A stretch of 64,000 bases of DNA from Oasisia sp. SBJ-2009. Its lineage: Eukaryota; Annelida; Polychaeta; Sabellida; Siboglinidae. A program made the translations under genes and the position numbers. The notes below the pieces were generated by a model. It ran no database searches, was not told where the DNA came from, and worked only from the letters and a program-made list of their open reading frames with translations. Below are positions 32,982 to 45,109 of the stretch, in pieces. Position 1 is the first letter of the stretch. The number at the start of each line of letters is the position of its first letter. The stretch spans positions 24,934,687 to 24,998,686 of the forward strand of contig OZ024858.1 of NCBI GenBank assembly GCA_964017155.1, written 5' to 3'.

Positions 32982-34265
32982 ACAAGATACAAGATACAAG
33001 ATACAAGATACAAGATACAAGAAACTTTATTTAACGTCGGTTTACATGACAATATATAACATTAGCTCATCTGAGCTATTTTCCGACAAACAAGTGTAAA
33101 GCAACGAGACATAAAAAGCATACAGAGTATTTAAAATGACAGCAGTAAAACATAAAATAGGGTAATGAGCACAAAATAAATATAATAATACATGCATGTA
33201 TTATAGATTATTTTTTTACTGATTTTTTGTATGGGTACATAAAACATGCAAAGTATATATTTTTTAATATATTGAAATAATATATAATTTAAGACATTAG
33301 CATAAATATAAATTAAAATGTAGAGATGTATGTAGTTGATTAAACTTATTAAAAATAATAAATACTTAAAAAAAAACATAAAAAATAAATAGATCTAAAT
33401 AATAAATTAGGATTTACAATATTTCCACATATCCATATTGCATGTATACAATGAAGGCTATATTCATAATATTGGCATGGTGACAAACATGTTAGCTGTT
33501 AGCTGTTTACCTACATATAGAGCAATTGCATAATAGGCCATCCCAGCGAAACTCGGAAACTGTTTTCCGCATTTCATTTGGCAGACTGTTCCAGATCCGG
33601 GGCCCATCATGGGCAAATGATTTAAGTCCATATTTAGACGTGTTTGCCTTAGGGACAACTGCGGTGTTATCCTTTCGCAAGGAATACTGGGAACACTTTA
33701 TAATGATAAGATTTTGAATAAAAGTTGGAGCAATATTATTTACAATTTTGAATACTTCGCATGCCATTTCTTTTATCGGTTTAACGTGGAGGTGTTCGAT
33801 GTTAGCGGTCTTTAAAAGGTCATGGTGCGTGGATGAATAATCATTGTAAATAAAGCGAAGTGCTCTCTCCTGAATTGTTTCAAGTTTTTTGGTGCTAGAT
33901 TGGCTACAAAAATGCCAGATTAAAGGACAGTAGTTGAAGTTTGATGTTATGAAGGAATTGAAAATTGCAAGTTTCCCTTGTCGAGTAAGGAGATGACGAG
34001 ACGTTTTAAGACCGCTAACTGTCTTGCTGCCTTTTTGCAGATGTTAGCAATATGTGTGTTAAAAGTTAACGAATGATCAATCTCAATGCCCAGAAGGACA
34101 ACAGAGTTTTCACAGTGTTTTCAAAAGTAAAATTTGTTATGTCCATTGTTCCCCTCTTGCCGAAGCTAATTGCTTGGAATTTGGATGGGTTAGCCTTCAT
34201 CTGGTTTATATTGAACCACTGTAATATAGAAAAGTACAGTCTTGTTGCAAGGTGTGGATGAGCGT
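32982..34265 (-). mobile_element. LINE relic (C-terminal RT part) with a heptamer tail
   Basis: Minus-strand reading from about 34250 gives NQMKANPSKFQAISFGKRGT, then ICKKAARQLAVLKR, then ANTSKYGLKSFAHDGPRIWN and SLPNEMRK. These are in order for the C-terminal half of a Jockey/CR1-like reverse transcriptase, with frameshifts between the pieces. The 3' end carries six or so tandem TTGTATC heptamers (32985-33022 on the plus strand as GATACAA), a simple-repeat LINE tail. The 5' part is missing. Confidence 0.8.
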
Positions 34266-35274
34266 GTCAGAATTTGAATGAGCATAAGACAGAACAGTTG
34301 CTTCCGGACAATAGTAACTGGTAACTGATCACCAAACACTACATTTATAGCAATATAACTATATGCCTACCACAAAAACCCTGTAATGTTTAAATTGATA
34401 TGAAGACAATCGTTTTTATCAGGAAATCGTATTATATAATATAGCATTGTATTAAATATAAGGGCTGCTCAAATATTTTATCATGATCTAGTTTGTATAA
34501 CTTGTATAACCTAATTATCAGTCTCTTCAGTTATTAAATAAAAAATGTATTAATTCATTTATTCGCTAAGGAGCATTGCAGGCCAGCTGACGAATTTCAA
34601 TAAAATAACTGCATTTCGGCGATGTCTCCCAAAATGGGGGACTAGTGATTTTTCACTAGATTATTCACACCGGCCAATAAGTTTAATTTCTTAAAGAAAC
34701 ATGCAAACCTAACGTTCAAAAGCCCTCAAAATCCCCTGTAGACAGAGGGACAGCTTTTTTTCATCGAAACAATTTTTTTTATACTAACCTAAAATTATAC
34801 AATTTATACAAACTAGATTATGATAAAATGACATATATCTATTTTATAATATATTACATTACATGCATTTTGTGTCATACACATTACGGAAACGTCACCA
34901 TAATGCATGTATAGGTAATACATATTTGCTATTTCCTGTTGTACTGTTCTCACACTAATTATAACTATTATAACTATAACTGCAAAATTATATTTAGCGT
35001 GCCAATAACACTGTTCGCAACGTAACAGTATCTACTCGGAACACAGTCAAACTCGAAACAGAACATCTGGTTTGAAGAATTTGTTTTGGCAATATCGCTA
35101 AGGCGGCCTGAGCTAAAAATAAACCTATTTGCTATTCTGTGGGATTTTCCCAGTTTTAATTAAGACAGTTCAGCAGATTTCCTCTTACAAGTTATGTACA
35201 AAGCTAAGTGTGATAGTTTAAGTGACTGTATCGCTTTTAATAGGTTACTCTAGAGCGAATTTGTTTACTAGTTC
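34266..35274. other. intergenic DNA without recognisable features
   Basis: AT-rich sequence. The word TGTTCGCAACGTAACA at about 35012 recurs near 2051, possibly a remnant of a shared repeat. Confidence 0.5.
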
Positions 35275-35376
35275 CCCACCCACCCACCCACCCACCCACC
35301 CACCCACCCACCCACCCACCCACCCACCCACCCACCCACCCACCCACCCACTCACCCACCCACCCACCCACCCATT
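35275..35376. repeat. tetranucleotide array (CCCA)n
   Basis: About 25 units, with one T interruption near 35351. Confidence 0.97.
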
Positions 35377-35865
35377 TCACGTTAAATGCAGTTACACGTA
35401 ATCACTAACTACCTACAATACGCCCGTTCAAAAGTGTGCATGCTCACAAAATACGAGTTAGTTAGCCGGATATGATGCTTACCAATCATAACGGCAGCGA
35501 TATCCCAGTGGTAACATATACAATAAATACAAGTTTAAGGACATAAAACAAGGCGTTAGCTGAGATCCATTGTCCGTGTGTACGGAAAGCGTAACATTGT
35601 ATATAACAACAGTTGACAACATAACACTATATTTATAGTATATTTTGTAAGGTAGTAGTTTGGATGCATACATATATTCATATCATTATATTGACAGGCT
35701 GATAAAGAGATAATACATATCTTCACCTTAATGTCGCTACCAGCCACAATACGGTAGCATCAGTGGTGATGGATATTGCTATAGTCATTATTTTGTGAAA
35801 TTTCATTTCCATGATTTAATTACCAAATATTAAATTATCGTAATGACGTATGGTGTACAAGGATG

Positions 35866-36370
35866 GTATGACAAATGTGAGCGTTGATGTCTGGCTAAAG
35901 ACAAACAACCCAGGCTGCAAACACACATGGGTAGTTTAGTGGCGACTGCCCCAATGGATATGTTAACGATTGACTTCACAGTTTTAGAGCCTTCATCAGA
36001 TGGACGTGAAAATGTACTCGTCATCTCAGATATCTTCACCAAATTCACCCAAGCGATTCCAACGAAAGACCAGCACTGGTACATAATTGGTTTGTCCAGT
36101 TTGGTGTATCGAAACGCATTCACAGTGACCAAGGTCTTAACTTTGAGGGTACTGTGATAAGAGAATTGTGCCGTATGTACAACATCAAGAAGACGAAAAC
36201 AACACCGTACAGACCACAAGGAAATAAATGCCCAATGTGAACGATACAACAGAACCATGCAGAATTTACGCCACATGCGTCAACAGGCTATTCGCCAGTC
36301 TTCGTCATGTTTGGACGGGATCCAAAACTGCCTTTTGAATCACTCCTGGGATTGGAGTGGAAGGTTGTCA
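35866..36370 (+). mobile_element. Ty3/Gypsy-type integrase relic
   Basis: The remnant shows the C-x2-C half of the integrase zinc motif (KCERC, then a stop), MGSLVATAPMDMLTIDFTVL (first catalytic Asp), DVFTKFTQA-like sequence, then in another frame HSDQG (second Asp), YRPQGN, ERYNRTM (catalytic Glu) and FVMFGRDPKLPFESLL. Pieces between these are deleted and at least two frames are used. It is a dead fragment of an LTR retrotransposon; no LTRs or RT were recognised nearby. Confidence 0.85.
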
Positions 36371-37000
36371 ATTAAATCTTATCTACTAAACTTGCATGGC
36401 TGGTTTACGCAATTATTTAGTTTTAAGGTTTCACCATATATGGAGAATTGCTTTGAGCCAGCTCACACCCACTGACTGCATGTAAACGGTAAGGAGTGGT
36501 CTAAATGAGTTCAGAGCCATTAATGAGTCTCTAGGGCATTGTTTGGGTGAGCATGGTCATTACAGTTATGGTAGATTACGTAATTATTGCATCTGTCAGA
36601 TGCACAGACTGGTATTTTTTTAATTTACCTACCTATGTATCCATGGTATAAGTTGTGCTACAATTAAGTATCTGTAGATTGCTGTATGCTGGATTCATTA
36701 TATATTGTGTATGCATGCTGTGTGACATCATGTTGTGTCTATGTATATCTGTATTGTTAGTACTAAAATGAAACACTGTTTCTTTTATTTAGGTTTTTAT
36801 TATATTTTTAGGAATGTGTTCAAAAGTAAGACAACAAATAAACAGCTGAGAAATGATTGGAGCTAATTTGTTGTTTGTACAATTTCGCACCGTCACAATT
36901 CTGTTTTAAACTCATCTTTGTAGCAATTCCTGCGAAAAGGTAAGATTTACTGAACTAGGTGATCACGTGGTATCGTGACTTCATCGTTGACACAGCTCGC
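36371..37000. other. intergenic DNA without recognisable features
   Basis: No coding or repeat structure seen. Confidence 0.5.
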
Positions 37001-37019
37001 ATCGTGAATATAGCTTTCA

Positions 37020-37170
37020 TCGGGGGTGGGATATCACGAAGTGCATTTACTTCGTTACATTACTTAAATAGTTTATTTTGAAATCTACTTGTAACGAAGT
37101 ATATTTTTATGGATTACTTTTACTTATAATGAAACACTTCTTTGTTTACTTTCCTACTATTTACTTCCAT
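37020..37170. repeat. hAT-terminus-like sequence
   Basis: The stretch with GTGCATTTACTTCGTTACAT and GGATTACTTTTACTTATAAT resembles the ends of widespread animal hAT elements, whose termini are rich in TACTTTTACTT words. A similar tract is at 41243-41345. No target duplication or partner end could be assigned. Confidence 0.4.
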
Positions 37171-37401
37171 ATTTTGCGCTACTGTAGTCTATCTTGCTGA
37201 AAGTTTACAAACACGAATCGATGCGCGTCTCTGTGCCACTGCGATGGAAGACCGTAAGTGCTAACCAGCGGCCTATCAAATGCATGTTATCCTAACCTTC
37301 AACCTAACCCTAACCCTAACAGTAAACGTAAACGTTATTCCACATAAGATCAATCAAACGTGGGCACTTGTACGCAGATGGTTGGCATTTACAGTCTTCT
37401 T

Positions 37402-38437
37402 ACTGCGATACCCATCACTTCCCACTGCGATACCCATCACTTCCCACTGCGATACCCATCACTTCCCACTGCGATACACATCACTTCCCACTGCGATACC
37501 CGTCACTTCCCACTGCGATACCCACCACTTCCCACTGCGATACACATCACTTTCCACTGCGATACACATCACTTCCCACTGCGATACCCACCACTTCCCA
37601 CTGCGATACCCACCACTTCCCACTGCGATACCCGTCACTTCCCACTGCGATACCCGTCACTTCCCACTGCGATACCCACCACTTCCCACTGCGATACCCA
37701 CCACTTCCCACTGCGATACACATCACTTCCCACTGCGATACACATCACTTCCCACTGCGATACCCACCACTTCCCACTGCGATACCCACCACTTCCCACT
37801 GCGATACCCGTCACTTCCCACTGCGATACACATCACTTCCCACTGCGATACCCATCACTTCCCACTGCGATACACATCACTTCCCACTGCTATACCCACC
37901 ACTTCCCACTGCGATACCCGTCACTTCCCACTGCGATACCCATCACTTCCCACTGCGATACCCATCACTTCCCACTGCGATACCCATCACTTCCCACTGC
38001 GATACCCGTCACTTCCCACTGCGATACCCACCACTTCCCACTGCGATACCCATCACTTCCCACTGCGATACACATCACTTCCCACTGCGATACACATCAC
38101 TTCCCACTGCGATACCCACCACTTCCCACTGCGATACACATCACTTCCCACTGCGATACCCATCACTTCCCACTGCGATACCCACCACTTCCCACTGCGA
38201 TACACATCACTTCCCACTGCGATACCCATCACTTCCCACTGCGATACCCACCATTTCCCACTGCGATACCCGTCACTTCCCACTGCGATACCCATCACTT
38301 CCCACTGCGATACCCGTCACTTCCCACTGCGATACCCACCACTTCCCACTGCGATACCCGTCACTTCCCACTGCGATACACATCACTTCCCATTGCGATA
38401 CCCATCACTTCCCACTGCGATACCCATCACTTCTTCT
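37402..38437. repeat. 22-bp minisatellite (CGATACCCATCACTTCCCACTG), about 47 units
   Basis: Units differ mainly at one point: CCCATC, CACATC, CCCGTC or CCCACC. Because 22 is one more than a multiple of three, all three plus frames stay open for 370-420 codons (TSHCDTHHFPLRYPSLPTAI-like). That openness is arithmetic, not evidence of a gene. The array ends directly against the relic coding segment that follows. Confidence 0.96.
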
Positions 38438-39109
38438 CTGCGATGAGAGACAGGACCAGTGCGCTACTGAGGTAGCTGCTCGACTCAGTCGGACCATTGA
38501 TCTGCCTGCTGCTGATGCACAATACCATGTCCCCTGCTACAATAAATGTCGAGTTGTTCCCGTGTCCCGCCCCTCCACAATGGCGCCTGTGGGCGAGACA
38601 CTGAGGTCCGTGGTCACGACGATGGCATGACAGAGACGTGGACGACATCGGAGCTGTATTCCACGTACCACGCTGCCTTGGGCACTGTGTCAAGAAGACA
38701 GTTTGTGTCCAGCATCACAACCTACTTTGGCGACAAGCTGCTTCTATTCCATATCGAGGGTTGTGAAAGCGTAGTTGGATTTAAAGCCAGCCTCGGACAG
38801 TTTATCAAAATTGCCAAGAAAAACAACAGCAACAGCGATGATGACGAGCTGGAGAAGCTGGTGAGGAAGTTTGTAGCGAGGTCAGGGCAACAACTAGGAT
38901 ACAATCTAAGTGACTGTGCTCGTCACAAGGTCATTGAGAGCACCAGTGCTACTCTTCTTAAACTAGTATCTAGCCTTGTATCAGGAGGTGCCATCACCAA
39001 GCCGTCCCTGACATTGGCTCAGTGCATTCAGCAGCACATTTGTAGTGCCGGCAGAAACCAGACTACACTCGGGCTCGCAGTGAAACTACATCACAATGTG
39101 CAGTTGTGA
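38438..39109 (+). pseudogene. fragment of a multicopy, mobile-element-associated protein family
   Basis: 38440-38570 reads CDERQDQCATEVAARLS then LPAADAQYHVPCY. After a frame change near 38620 the next segment runs LYSTYHAALGTVSRRQFVSS, DKLLLFHIEGCESVVGF and RNQTTLGLAVKLHHNVQL, then stops. These word patterns belong to a large uncharacterised family in cnidarian, mollusc and echinoderm genomes; I recall them only as repeated hypothetical proteins. Full-length members continue past KLHH, so this copy is truncated at both ends. The function is unknown. Confidence 0.55.
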
Positions 39110-39603
39110 AGAAATAATGTCCACCAACATTCAAATGTCCTCACCATAAGCCGGCAAACAATAACAGGTTTTAATGTTCCATGAAAACATGTACCGTTGT
39201 TACATGAAAACACAGCTAGTCTCAGATACAACGTCCATTATCTCAGTGAAGAACATTCCATTAACACGTAACAAGAATATTCAATAGAAAAAAAATCATT
39301 TAGCTATACATGTTAATTGAACTTTTATTATTGAATATTATTGTTACGTTTTATATACCTGGTCAGTTATAAAAACTATAAGTATGTGTTACACGTGAAA
39401 TTACTATTATAACATTATTGTTTATACAGCTATGGTAGGGTTGGCAGCGACCAGTTTAATTTATGAGAAATGGTTTCATAATATTAATTATCATCTATAC
39501 CAACTGGGAATCGTACATTATATATAATTGATTGTTACATTTTTAGTTTAAACATACTGTTTACATATGTGCTTTGTACGTTTCCAAAAATAAACACTAA
39601 TTA
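39110..39603. other. intergenic DNA without recognisable features
   Basis: AT-rich sequence between the relic coding segment and the tetranucleotide array. Confidence 0.5.
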
Positions 39604-40356
39604 ATCAGTCAGTCGGTCGGTCGGTCGGTCGGTCGGTCGGGCGGGCGGGCGGGCGGGCGGGCGGGCGGGCGGGCGGGCGGGCGGGCGGGCGGGCGGGCGG
39701 TCGAACGAACGAACGAACGAACGAACGAACGAACGAACGAACGAACGAACGAACGAACGAACGAACGAACGAACGAACGAACGAACGAACGAACGAACGA
39801 ACGAACGAACGAACGAACGAACGAACGAACGAACGAACGAACGAACGAACGAACGAACGAACGAACGAACGAACGAACGAACGAACGAACGAACGAACGA
39901 ACGAACGAACGAACGAACGAACGAACGAACGAACGAACGAACGAACGAACGAACGAACGAACGAACGAACGAACGAACGAACGAACGAACGAACGAACGA
40001 ACGAACGAACGAACGAACGAACGAACGAACGAACGAACGAACGAACGAACGAACGAACGAACGAACGAACGAACGAACGAACGAACGAACGAACGAACGA
40101 ACGAACGAACGAACGAACGAACGAACGAACGAACGAACGAACGAACGAACGAACGAACGAACGAACGAACGAACGAACGAACGAACGAACGAACGAACGA
40201 ACGAACGAACGAACTCATTCATTCATTCATTCATTCATTCATTCATTCATTCATTCATTCATTCATTCATTCATTCATTCATTCATTCATTCATTCATTC
40301 ATTCATTCATTCATTCATTCATTCATTCATTCATTCATTCATTCATTCATTCATTA
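39604..40356. repeat. four adjoining tetranucleotide arrays
   Basis: In order: GTCG-type (39611-39640), GGGC-type (39641-39700), GAAC-type (39703-40214, about 128 units, no interruption seen) and ATTC-type (40215-40355, about 35 units). Each junction is abrupt. The FVRSFVRS reading frames over the GAAC block are repeat products. Confidence 0.97.
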
Positions 40357-41242
40357 AATAACACCGATCCACTAACAAATATGCAGCTAGAGTGCAATCC
40401 AACTGAGACCAAACCACACACATGCCGTTTCGCAGTAGATCAAAGAACATCAAACGATGGCTTGAGCCTCAGAATTCCTCACATACTAGGTGGCCGGTTC
40501 AATTAGGTCAATATGTAATAACAGGTATTAGTGTCCTGTAAACATATGTACCGTTAGGCGAGTCATAATATCAAACGATTTAAATAAGCTGACACCATGA
40601 CGCCGCCGTCTGCGTGGACCGTGTTTTCAACTGAGCAAGTACTCCTAGACTTAAATGAGTAGGGCCTAAATTGCGTCTTTGTGAATGCGGTCCGCCGTTT
40701 CCGCGTGGTCCGCCTTATCGTGATCCACCTTTTAGTATGGGCCGATTTATGGTAATTAAAAGGTAAATATGGAGCGAGGCATTGTTTGTTTTGTGCAGAC
40801 ATCAATTATTAGTCGCACTGCGCCCTACAAGACCTCGCTTCGCATATGGGGCACATCGATTGGACCTCAAGTCAATGGCTTCCAAATTGCAATCAACATT
40901 AACAGATACTTACAGATAAAATAGATTGCCACTCATTAGAAAATATCGTTATGATAGTAGGCTGAAATGTCAAATTTATATCGCAAATGTTAGGCATAAC
41001 ACTTCGCCAAGCAAAGCATGTTACTGGTGCGCCAAAATTATGAGCTTCTGAAATGAGGAATCGCAGAATTTTTCGGCATGGTAAATGTGCGTGCATTGAT
41101 TAGTATTTTGAGGTTAATTGAACGACAAAGGAAGTTATGTCAATAATAAGCAAACGTACTAATTGTCATATGTCATATGTACGGGTCAACTCTTGCGAGT
41201 CCAGCAGTCCTAGGTTATTATTTAGATATCGTATTACCATAA
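40357..41242. other. intergenic DNA without recognisable features
   Basis: No supported gene or repeat. Confidence 0.5.
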
Positions 41243-41345
41243 CCGACTTTTGGACTTTTTACTTAAGTAATTTTATGGAGAGGTACTTTTACTTAAGTAA
41301 TTTTTCTCTGGGGTACTTTTACTTAACTAGTTTCTTGGAAAGGAT
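41243..41345. repeat. three copies of a TACTTTTACTTAAGTAATTT word
   Basis: The word recurs at about 41257, 41283 and 41316, separated by GGAGAGG- and CTGGGG-like spacers. Such tracts are typical of hAT element interiors near the ends. No complete element could be delimited. Confidence 0.55.
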
Positions 41346-41839
41346 GGATTAACAACGGTTCTTTCTTAAGCTGAATATAATAATTTTTTTCATGTTTGCT
41401 ATTTACTGATATTGATTATCTCCCATGGGCTGCATTCGATATAATTAATCTGAACAAAGCTGCGGTGACGAAGCAGTTTCAGGCAACAAAACCAGTTGTA
41501 TGTTCGGCTTACTTTGGTCGACAATTCCACAACTACAGCTAATGTTTCTGAGAAGCATGCCCTGTCACCGGACATCAGTAATTCCCTCGTGCAACATCAA
41601 ATATGGTGTTATGTCGTTTATGGCGTCAACAAGCCTCTACGATTATACTGGTTGTGATTACAACATCCTATCCCTTTTCAGGGGTACAACCCTGGCTACG
41701 TCGTCTGGTACGTGTTGGTATTTCCTACCGTCCGGTATCGGAGTCCGTGGGTGGCATTGTAAATTCCGTGGTAAATTCAGCCACCGCCCTTAGGTTCTTA
41801 GGTGGTTTTACTCCAAACAGCCCAAACTTGGGCTAACGC

Positions 41840-42100
41840 AGGAGTTCTTCTCTCGAATTAGTGAGTCCACTACAGGTTACACATTTACCCCCTGTGTGGG
41901 ATCGTTTACTTCCCCTGGTGTAGACACCAGATAGAAGGGACCACCGGCTTTTTAGTGTCACTTCCGAAAGACACAGGCACATGTGGGGTGAACGAAATTG
42001 CCTAAGTTTCGAAACGGCGGTAGGTGGGATTGAACCACCGTCCCCTCGATTGACAGTCCGGCGCGCTACCGCGCGACCACCGCGACCACCGCTCCCCACA
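41840..42100 (-). mobile_element. tRNA-derived SINE, second family (S2)
   Basis: On the minus strand a tRNA-like head GGAGCGGTGGTCGCG with B box GGTTCAATCCC (42040-42028) leads into a body with TGTGTCTTTCGGAAGTGACA and GGTCCCTTCTATCTGG. The A-box region carries a tandem 9-base duplication of GTGGTCGCG. The body is unrelated to the S1 SINEs of this window. Boundaries are approximate. Confidence 0.72.
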
Positions 42101-42110
42101 CTGGGAGTAC

Positions 42111-43262
42111 ACCCTAAATTTAGCCCACACCATCATCAAATCGAAATACCTAAATTTATCACTCATAGGGGAATTCTCTAGCGAAATTCGAGATATAAGA
42201 AGTATTAATAAGTAAAATACGTTGTACAAGAGAGGATAGTACAAAGCAAGTTATAAGAGTTATGCATGATTACAAAGGAATATCATTTACATATCACAGC
42301 AAACAAATAAATAAAATCACCTTTCACCATGTCCAGAACTGTCCCACAACGGGAAAACGGCGTATGGGGTGTAGGGTGTGTGTTGGGTGTAAGGGGTGTC
42401 ACTACAACTAGAGGGGGAGAACAAGCCAAAAATAACATACAATCAACGTCTGCCAACACCAATTAAGACAGGACAACTGAGACACTATTTGACACTTTTG
42501 ACGTAGCTTCACTCGAGGTCTTTAACTCCAGCATGCAGGGCTACAAGCATTCATAACTGCAGATAACTTAAAATCTGCTTACGATATTTGCCTCACGCGT
42601 TAAAACACGAGGAAAATACAAATGTCCCAATCTGGCTTGTCCCTGGTCGTGGATCCGTGGTCTCCAGATCCACTTTTGCCACGAACGTAACAAATAAGAT
42701 AGATATCATTGAAGCAGGGGTAGGGTGGGGGTAAATTGCCCATGTACGTTCGGAGTAGGGGGCATCTTCCCCCCTCGAGCAACAAACCGGGTAGAACGTG
42801 ACATGTATGTTGATTAATAGTATTTGTTATTAAGCAATCAGTTACGCCTGAAACACATCTACTGATGTAGCTCGCTACCATACTTTTATACTGAATGTAG
42901 TTAATTTATCAGCATAACATTTATTCTACTAATTTTATTTAGAGAAATATGCCAGAGAATCGACAAACGAATCACCCAAAGGGGATCTTAGGGCCCTAAT
43001 CCAATCAGACAGGCCCTACCAGCGATACTTTCAGGCATAGAACTGAGGACGGCAGTTGGAGAATATGGCGCCTGTGGTGGGCGTGTCACAATGGGGACTC
43101 TGACGATGAGGTGTTGTAGAGTTAGTATAGTAATTACGCACCTTATTGCTTAATGGGGCACTGACATCGCTTGATGGGGACACCTAACACTCTACCGTTC
43201 TGTTGAAGCAACGGGAAACCCGAAAGACTCAATTGTCAAATTATCCAGGAATTATCTGTATG
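42111..43262. other. intergenic DNA without recognisable features
   Basis: Only short chance ORFs are present. Confidence 0.5.
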
Positions 43263-43716
43263 TGTCGCGTCGCGTCGCGTCGCGTCGCGTCGCGTCGCGT
43301 CGCGTCGCGTCGCGTCGCGTCGCGTCGCGTCGCGTCGCGTCGCGTCGCGTCGCGTCGCGTCGCGTCGCGTCGCGTCGCGTCGCGTCGCGTCGCGTCGCGT
43401 CGCGTCGCGTCGCGTCGCGTCGCGTCGCGTCGCGTCGCGTCGCGTCGCGTCGCGTCGCGTCGCGTCGCGTCGCGTCGCGTCGCGTCGCGTCGCGTCGCGT
43501 CGCGTCGCGTCGCGTCGCGTCGCGTCGCGTCGCGTCGCGTCGCGTCGCGTCGCGTCGCGTCGCGTCGCGTCGCGTCGCGTCGCGTCGCGTCGCGTCGCGT
43601 CGCGTCGCGTCGCGTCGCGTCGCGTCGCGTCGCGTCGCGTCGCGTCGCGTCGCGTCGCGTCGCGTCGCGTCGCGTCGCGTCGCGTCGCGTCGCGTCGCGT
43701 CGCGTCGCGTCGCGTC
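43263..43716. repeat. pentanucleotide array (CGCGT)n, about 90 units
   Basis: Almost perfect over 450 bases, with two CpG per unit in an AT-rich region. RRVAS and RRDAT frames on the two strands are repeat products. Confidence 0.98.
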
Positions 43717-43739
43717 ATACATGCTAAGGATCATACAGT

Positions 43740-44135
43740 GTTTGTAATGGAACAATCTTGAAATGGCAGCCATCCAGAGACTCATTGGAAGCATGAAACG
43801 CCGTTGCCAGGCTGTGATTGCATCACGTGGGTTACACACAAGCTACTGACAGTTGTTGCTGCTGGTAATTGAACTGATTGGAACATTTTCATGACTTGGA
43901 GTAACATTCTGAAACCTCCATTTTGGGGTCTGGGGAAAACCTCCATTTTTGGGGGTCTGCTTCTTTGATGACAAAACGCATGTTACCTATTGTTCATATT
44001 TGGTGAATACCAATGAAATTCAGGAAATAAACATGTCCTCGAACGCATGCTGTTTTTAGTTTTTGTGTGTAATACACATGTCGTAAAATATAATACCGCC
44101 CTAAATATTGATCCCTAGCAAAATGTGAGTAGTAT
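43740..44135. repeat. dispersed repeat R400, copy 2
   Basis: About 95% identical to 23512-23910 in the same orientation, beginning 24 bases after the CGCGT array ends. Small indels (GGGGGGTCT versus GGGTCT) separate the copies. Confidence 0.9.
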
Positions 44136-44970
44136 ACATATAGGGCCTATGCGCCCTGCAAAAGAGCTACTGCATGAATGCAGCTGGTGTAAAAGAACTC
44201 GAACACAATTCGCACACCACACCAACACGTATATGTTTACGGACTCGTTCGGACGCCTTAATTGTTGTACAACGAGACGATCTTATCAGTGATTTCCCGA
44301 AAATCGCTGGCACGCTGTCAAAACCCAGCGCTCGGAAACTACTACGTGACGGGGAATTCCCACGAATCATCGACCAATAGCAGCATTCGACGCTACCTTT
44401 TGAACTGCAGCAGGTGTTTCGGCGTGTCTCAGCGCGTGTTTGCGTAGTATTGCGAAACATTCCAGTCACGCGAACGGGCCGAGTAACAAAAACACCGTAG
44501 TATACATGGTAGATTCTGCGAAGTTAAACACCATAAAATACCGCGAGGCAGGGTTTAGAGTTTGTTTTTGGCGTCAAACGTAGACACGTGTCACTGTCAC
44601 CAGTGAGCAAGGTTTTATAAGAGGTTCTTATTAAATATAATGCAAGCCTGGTATAGAACCACAACAATTGACCACACGTTAGGTTAAACATAATTCTCGA
44701 AGAGGCAGATGTCAACACGTCGCATGTAGTTCCCATATTTGTCAATTTTTGAAAGGAAGTCGATTCTATTCGCCGAGAACATAATGCCTACATGTTCAAA
44801 ACATGACGTGCCCGTGGAATGCATCAGAAGGTGGCGAGTATTCCCGTTCTACACAAATACCACGGCGTCCCTCATTCCACTCAACGGAGGAACAACGATG
44901 GCAGATTTGGTCTTGGTTTTACCGTCTGAGAACTGAGAAGGTGGCGGTTACCAAATGAAGACGGCATGAC
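44136..44970. other. intergenic DNA without recognisable genes
   Basis: Several short frames overlap here but none shows family motifs. Confidence 0.45.
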
Positions 44971-44974
44971 GATC

Positions 44975-45109
44975 GTGATCATTTGTAGTCCTGATAACAT
45001 CACATTTGCACAGAGACTACTGGAAATTATCGGAACCTATGCCGGAACTGTGGGACTGGAGATCAGTGTGACTAATACCAAAGTCATTGTCTTCAACATG
45101 CAAGATTAA
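44975..45109 (+). mobile_element. small non-LTR reverse transcriptase fragment
   Basis: The frame reads FAQRLLEIIGTYAGTVGLEI then SVTNTKVIVFN. That is the segment following the YADD box in non-LTR RTs (GL.IN..KTKVMVF pattern). The rest of the element is absent or too decayed to see. Confidence 0.55.

Noticed and set aside
37295..37325. Interstitial telomere (CCCTAA repeats)
   Set aside because: Only two to three units are present, which can occur by chance next to a repeat-rich region.
37402..38437. CRISPR-like array
   Set aside because: Units are contiguous with no spacers, and the DNA is eukaryotic.
37280..38630. Three overlapping plus-strand frames of 370-420 codons
   Set aside because: All are readings of the 22-bp array in its three phases. 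An array with a period of 22 stays open in all frames by arithmetic.
39601..40222. 205-codon FVRS-repeat and 43203-43839 RVASR/RRDAT-repeat frames
   Set aside because: They are translations of perfect tetra- and pentanucleotide arrays, not proteins.
44167..44469. 100-codon minus-strand frame and overlapping plus frames
   Set aside because: No motif, no splice support, and both strands are open by chance over the same bases.
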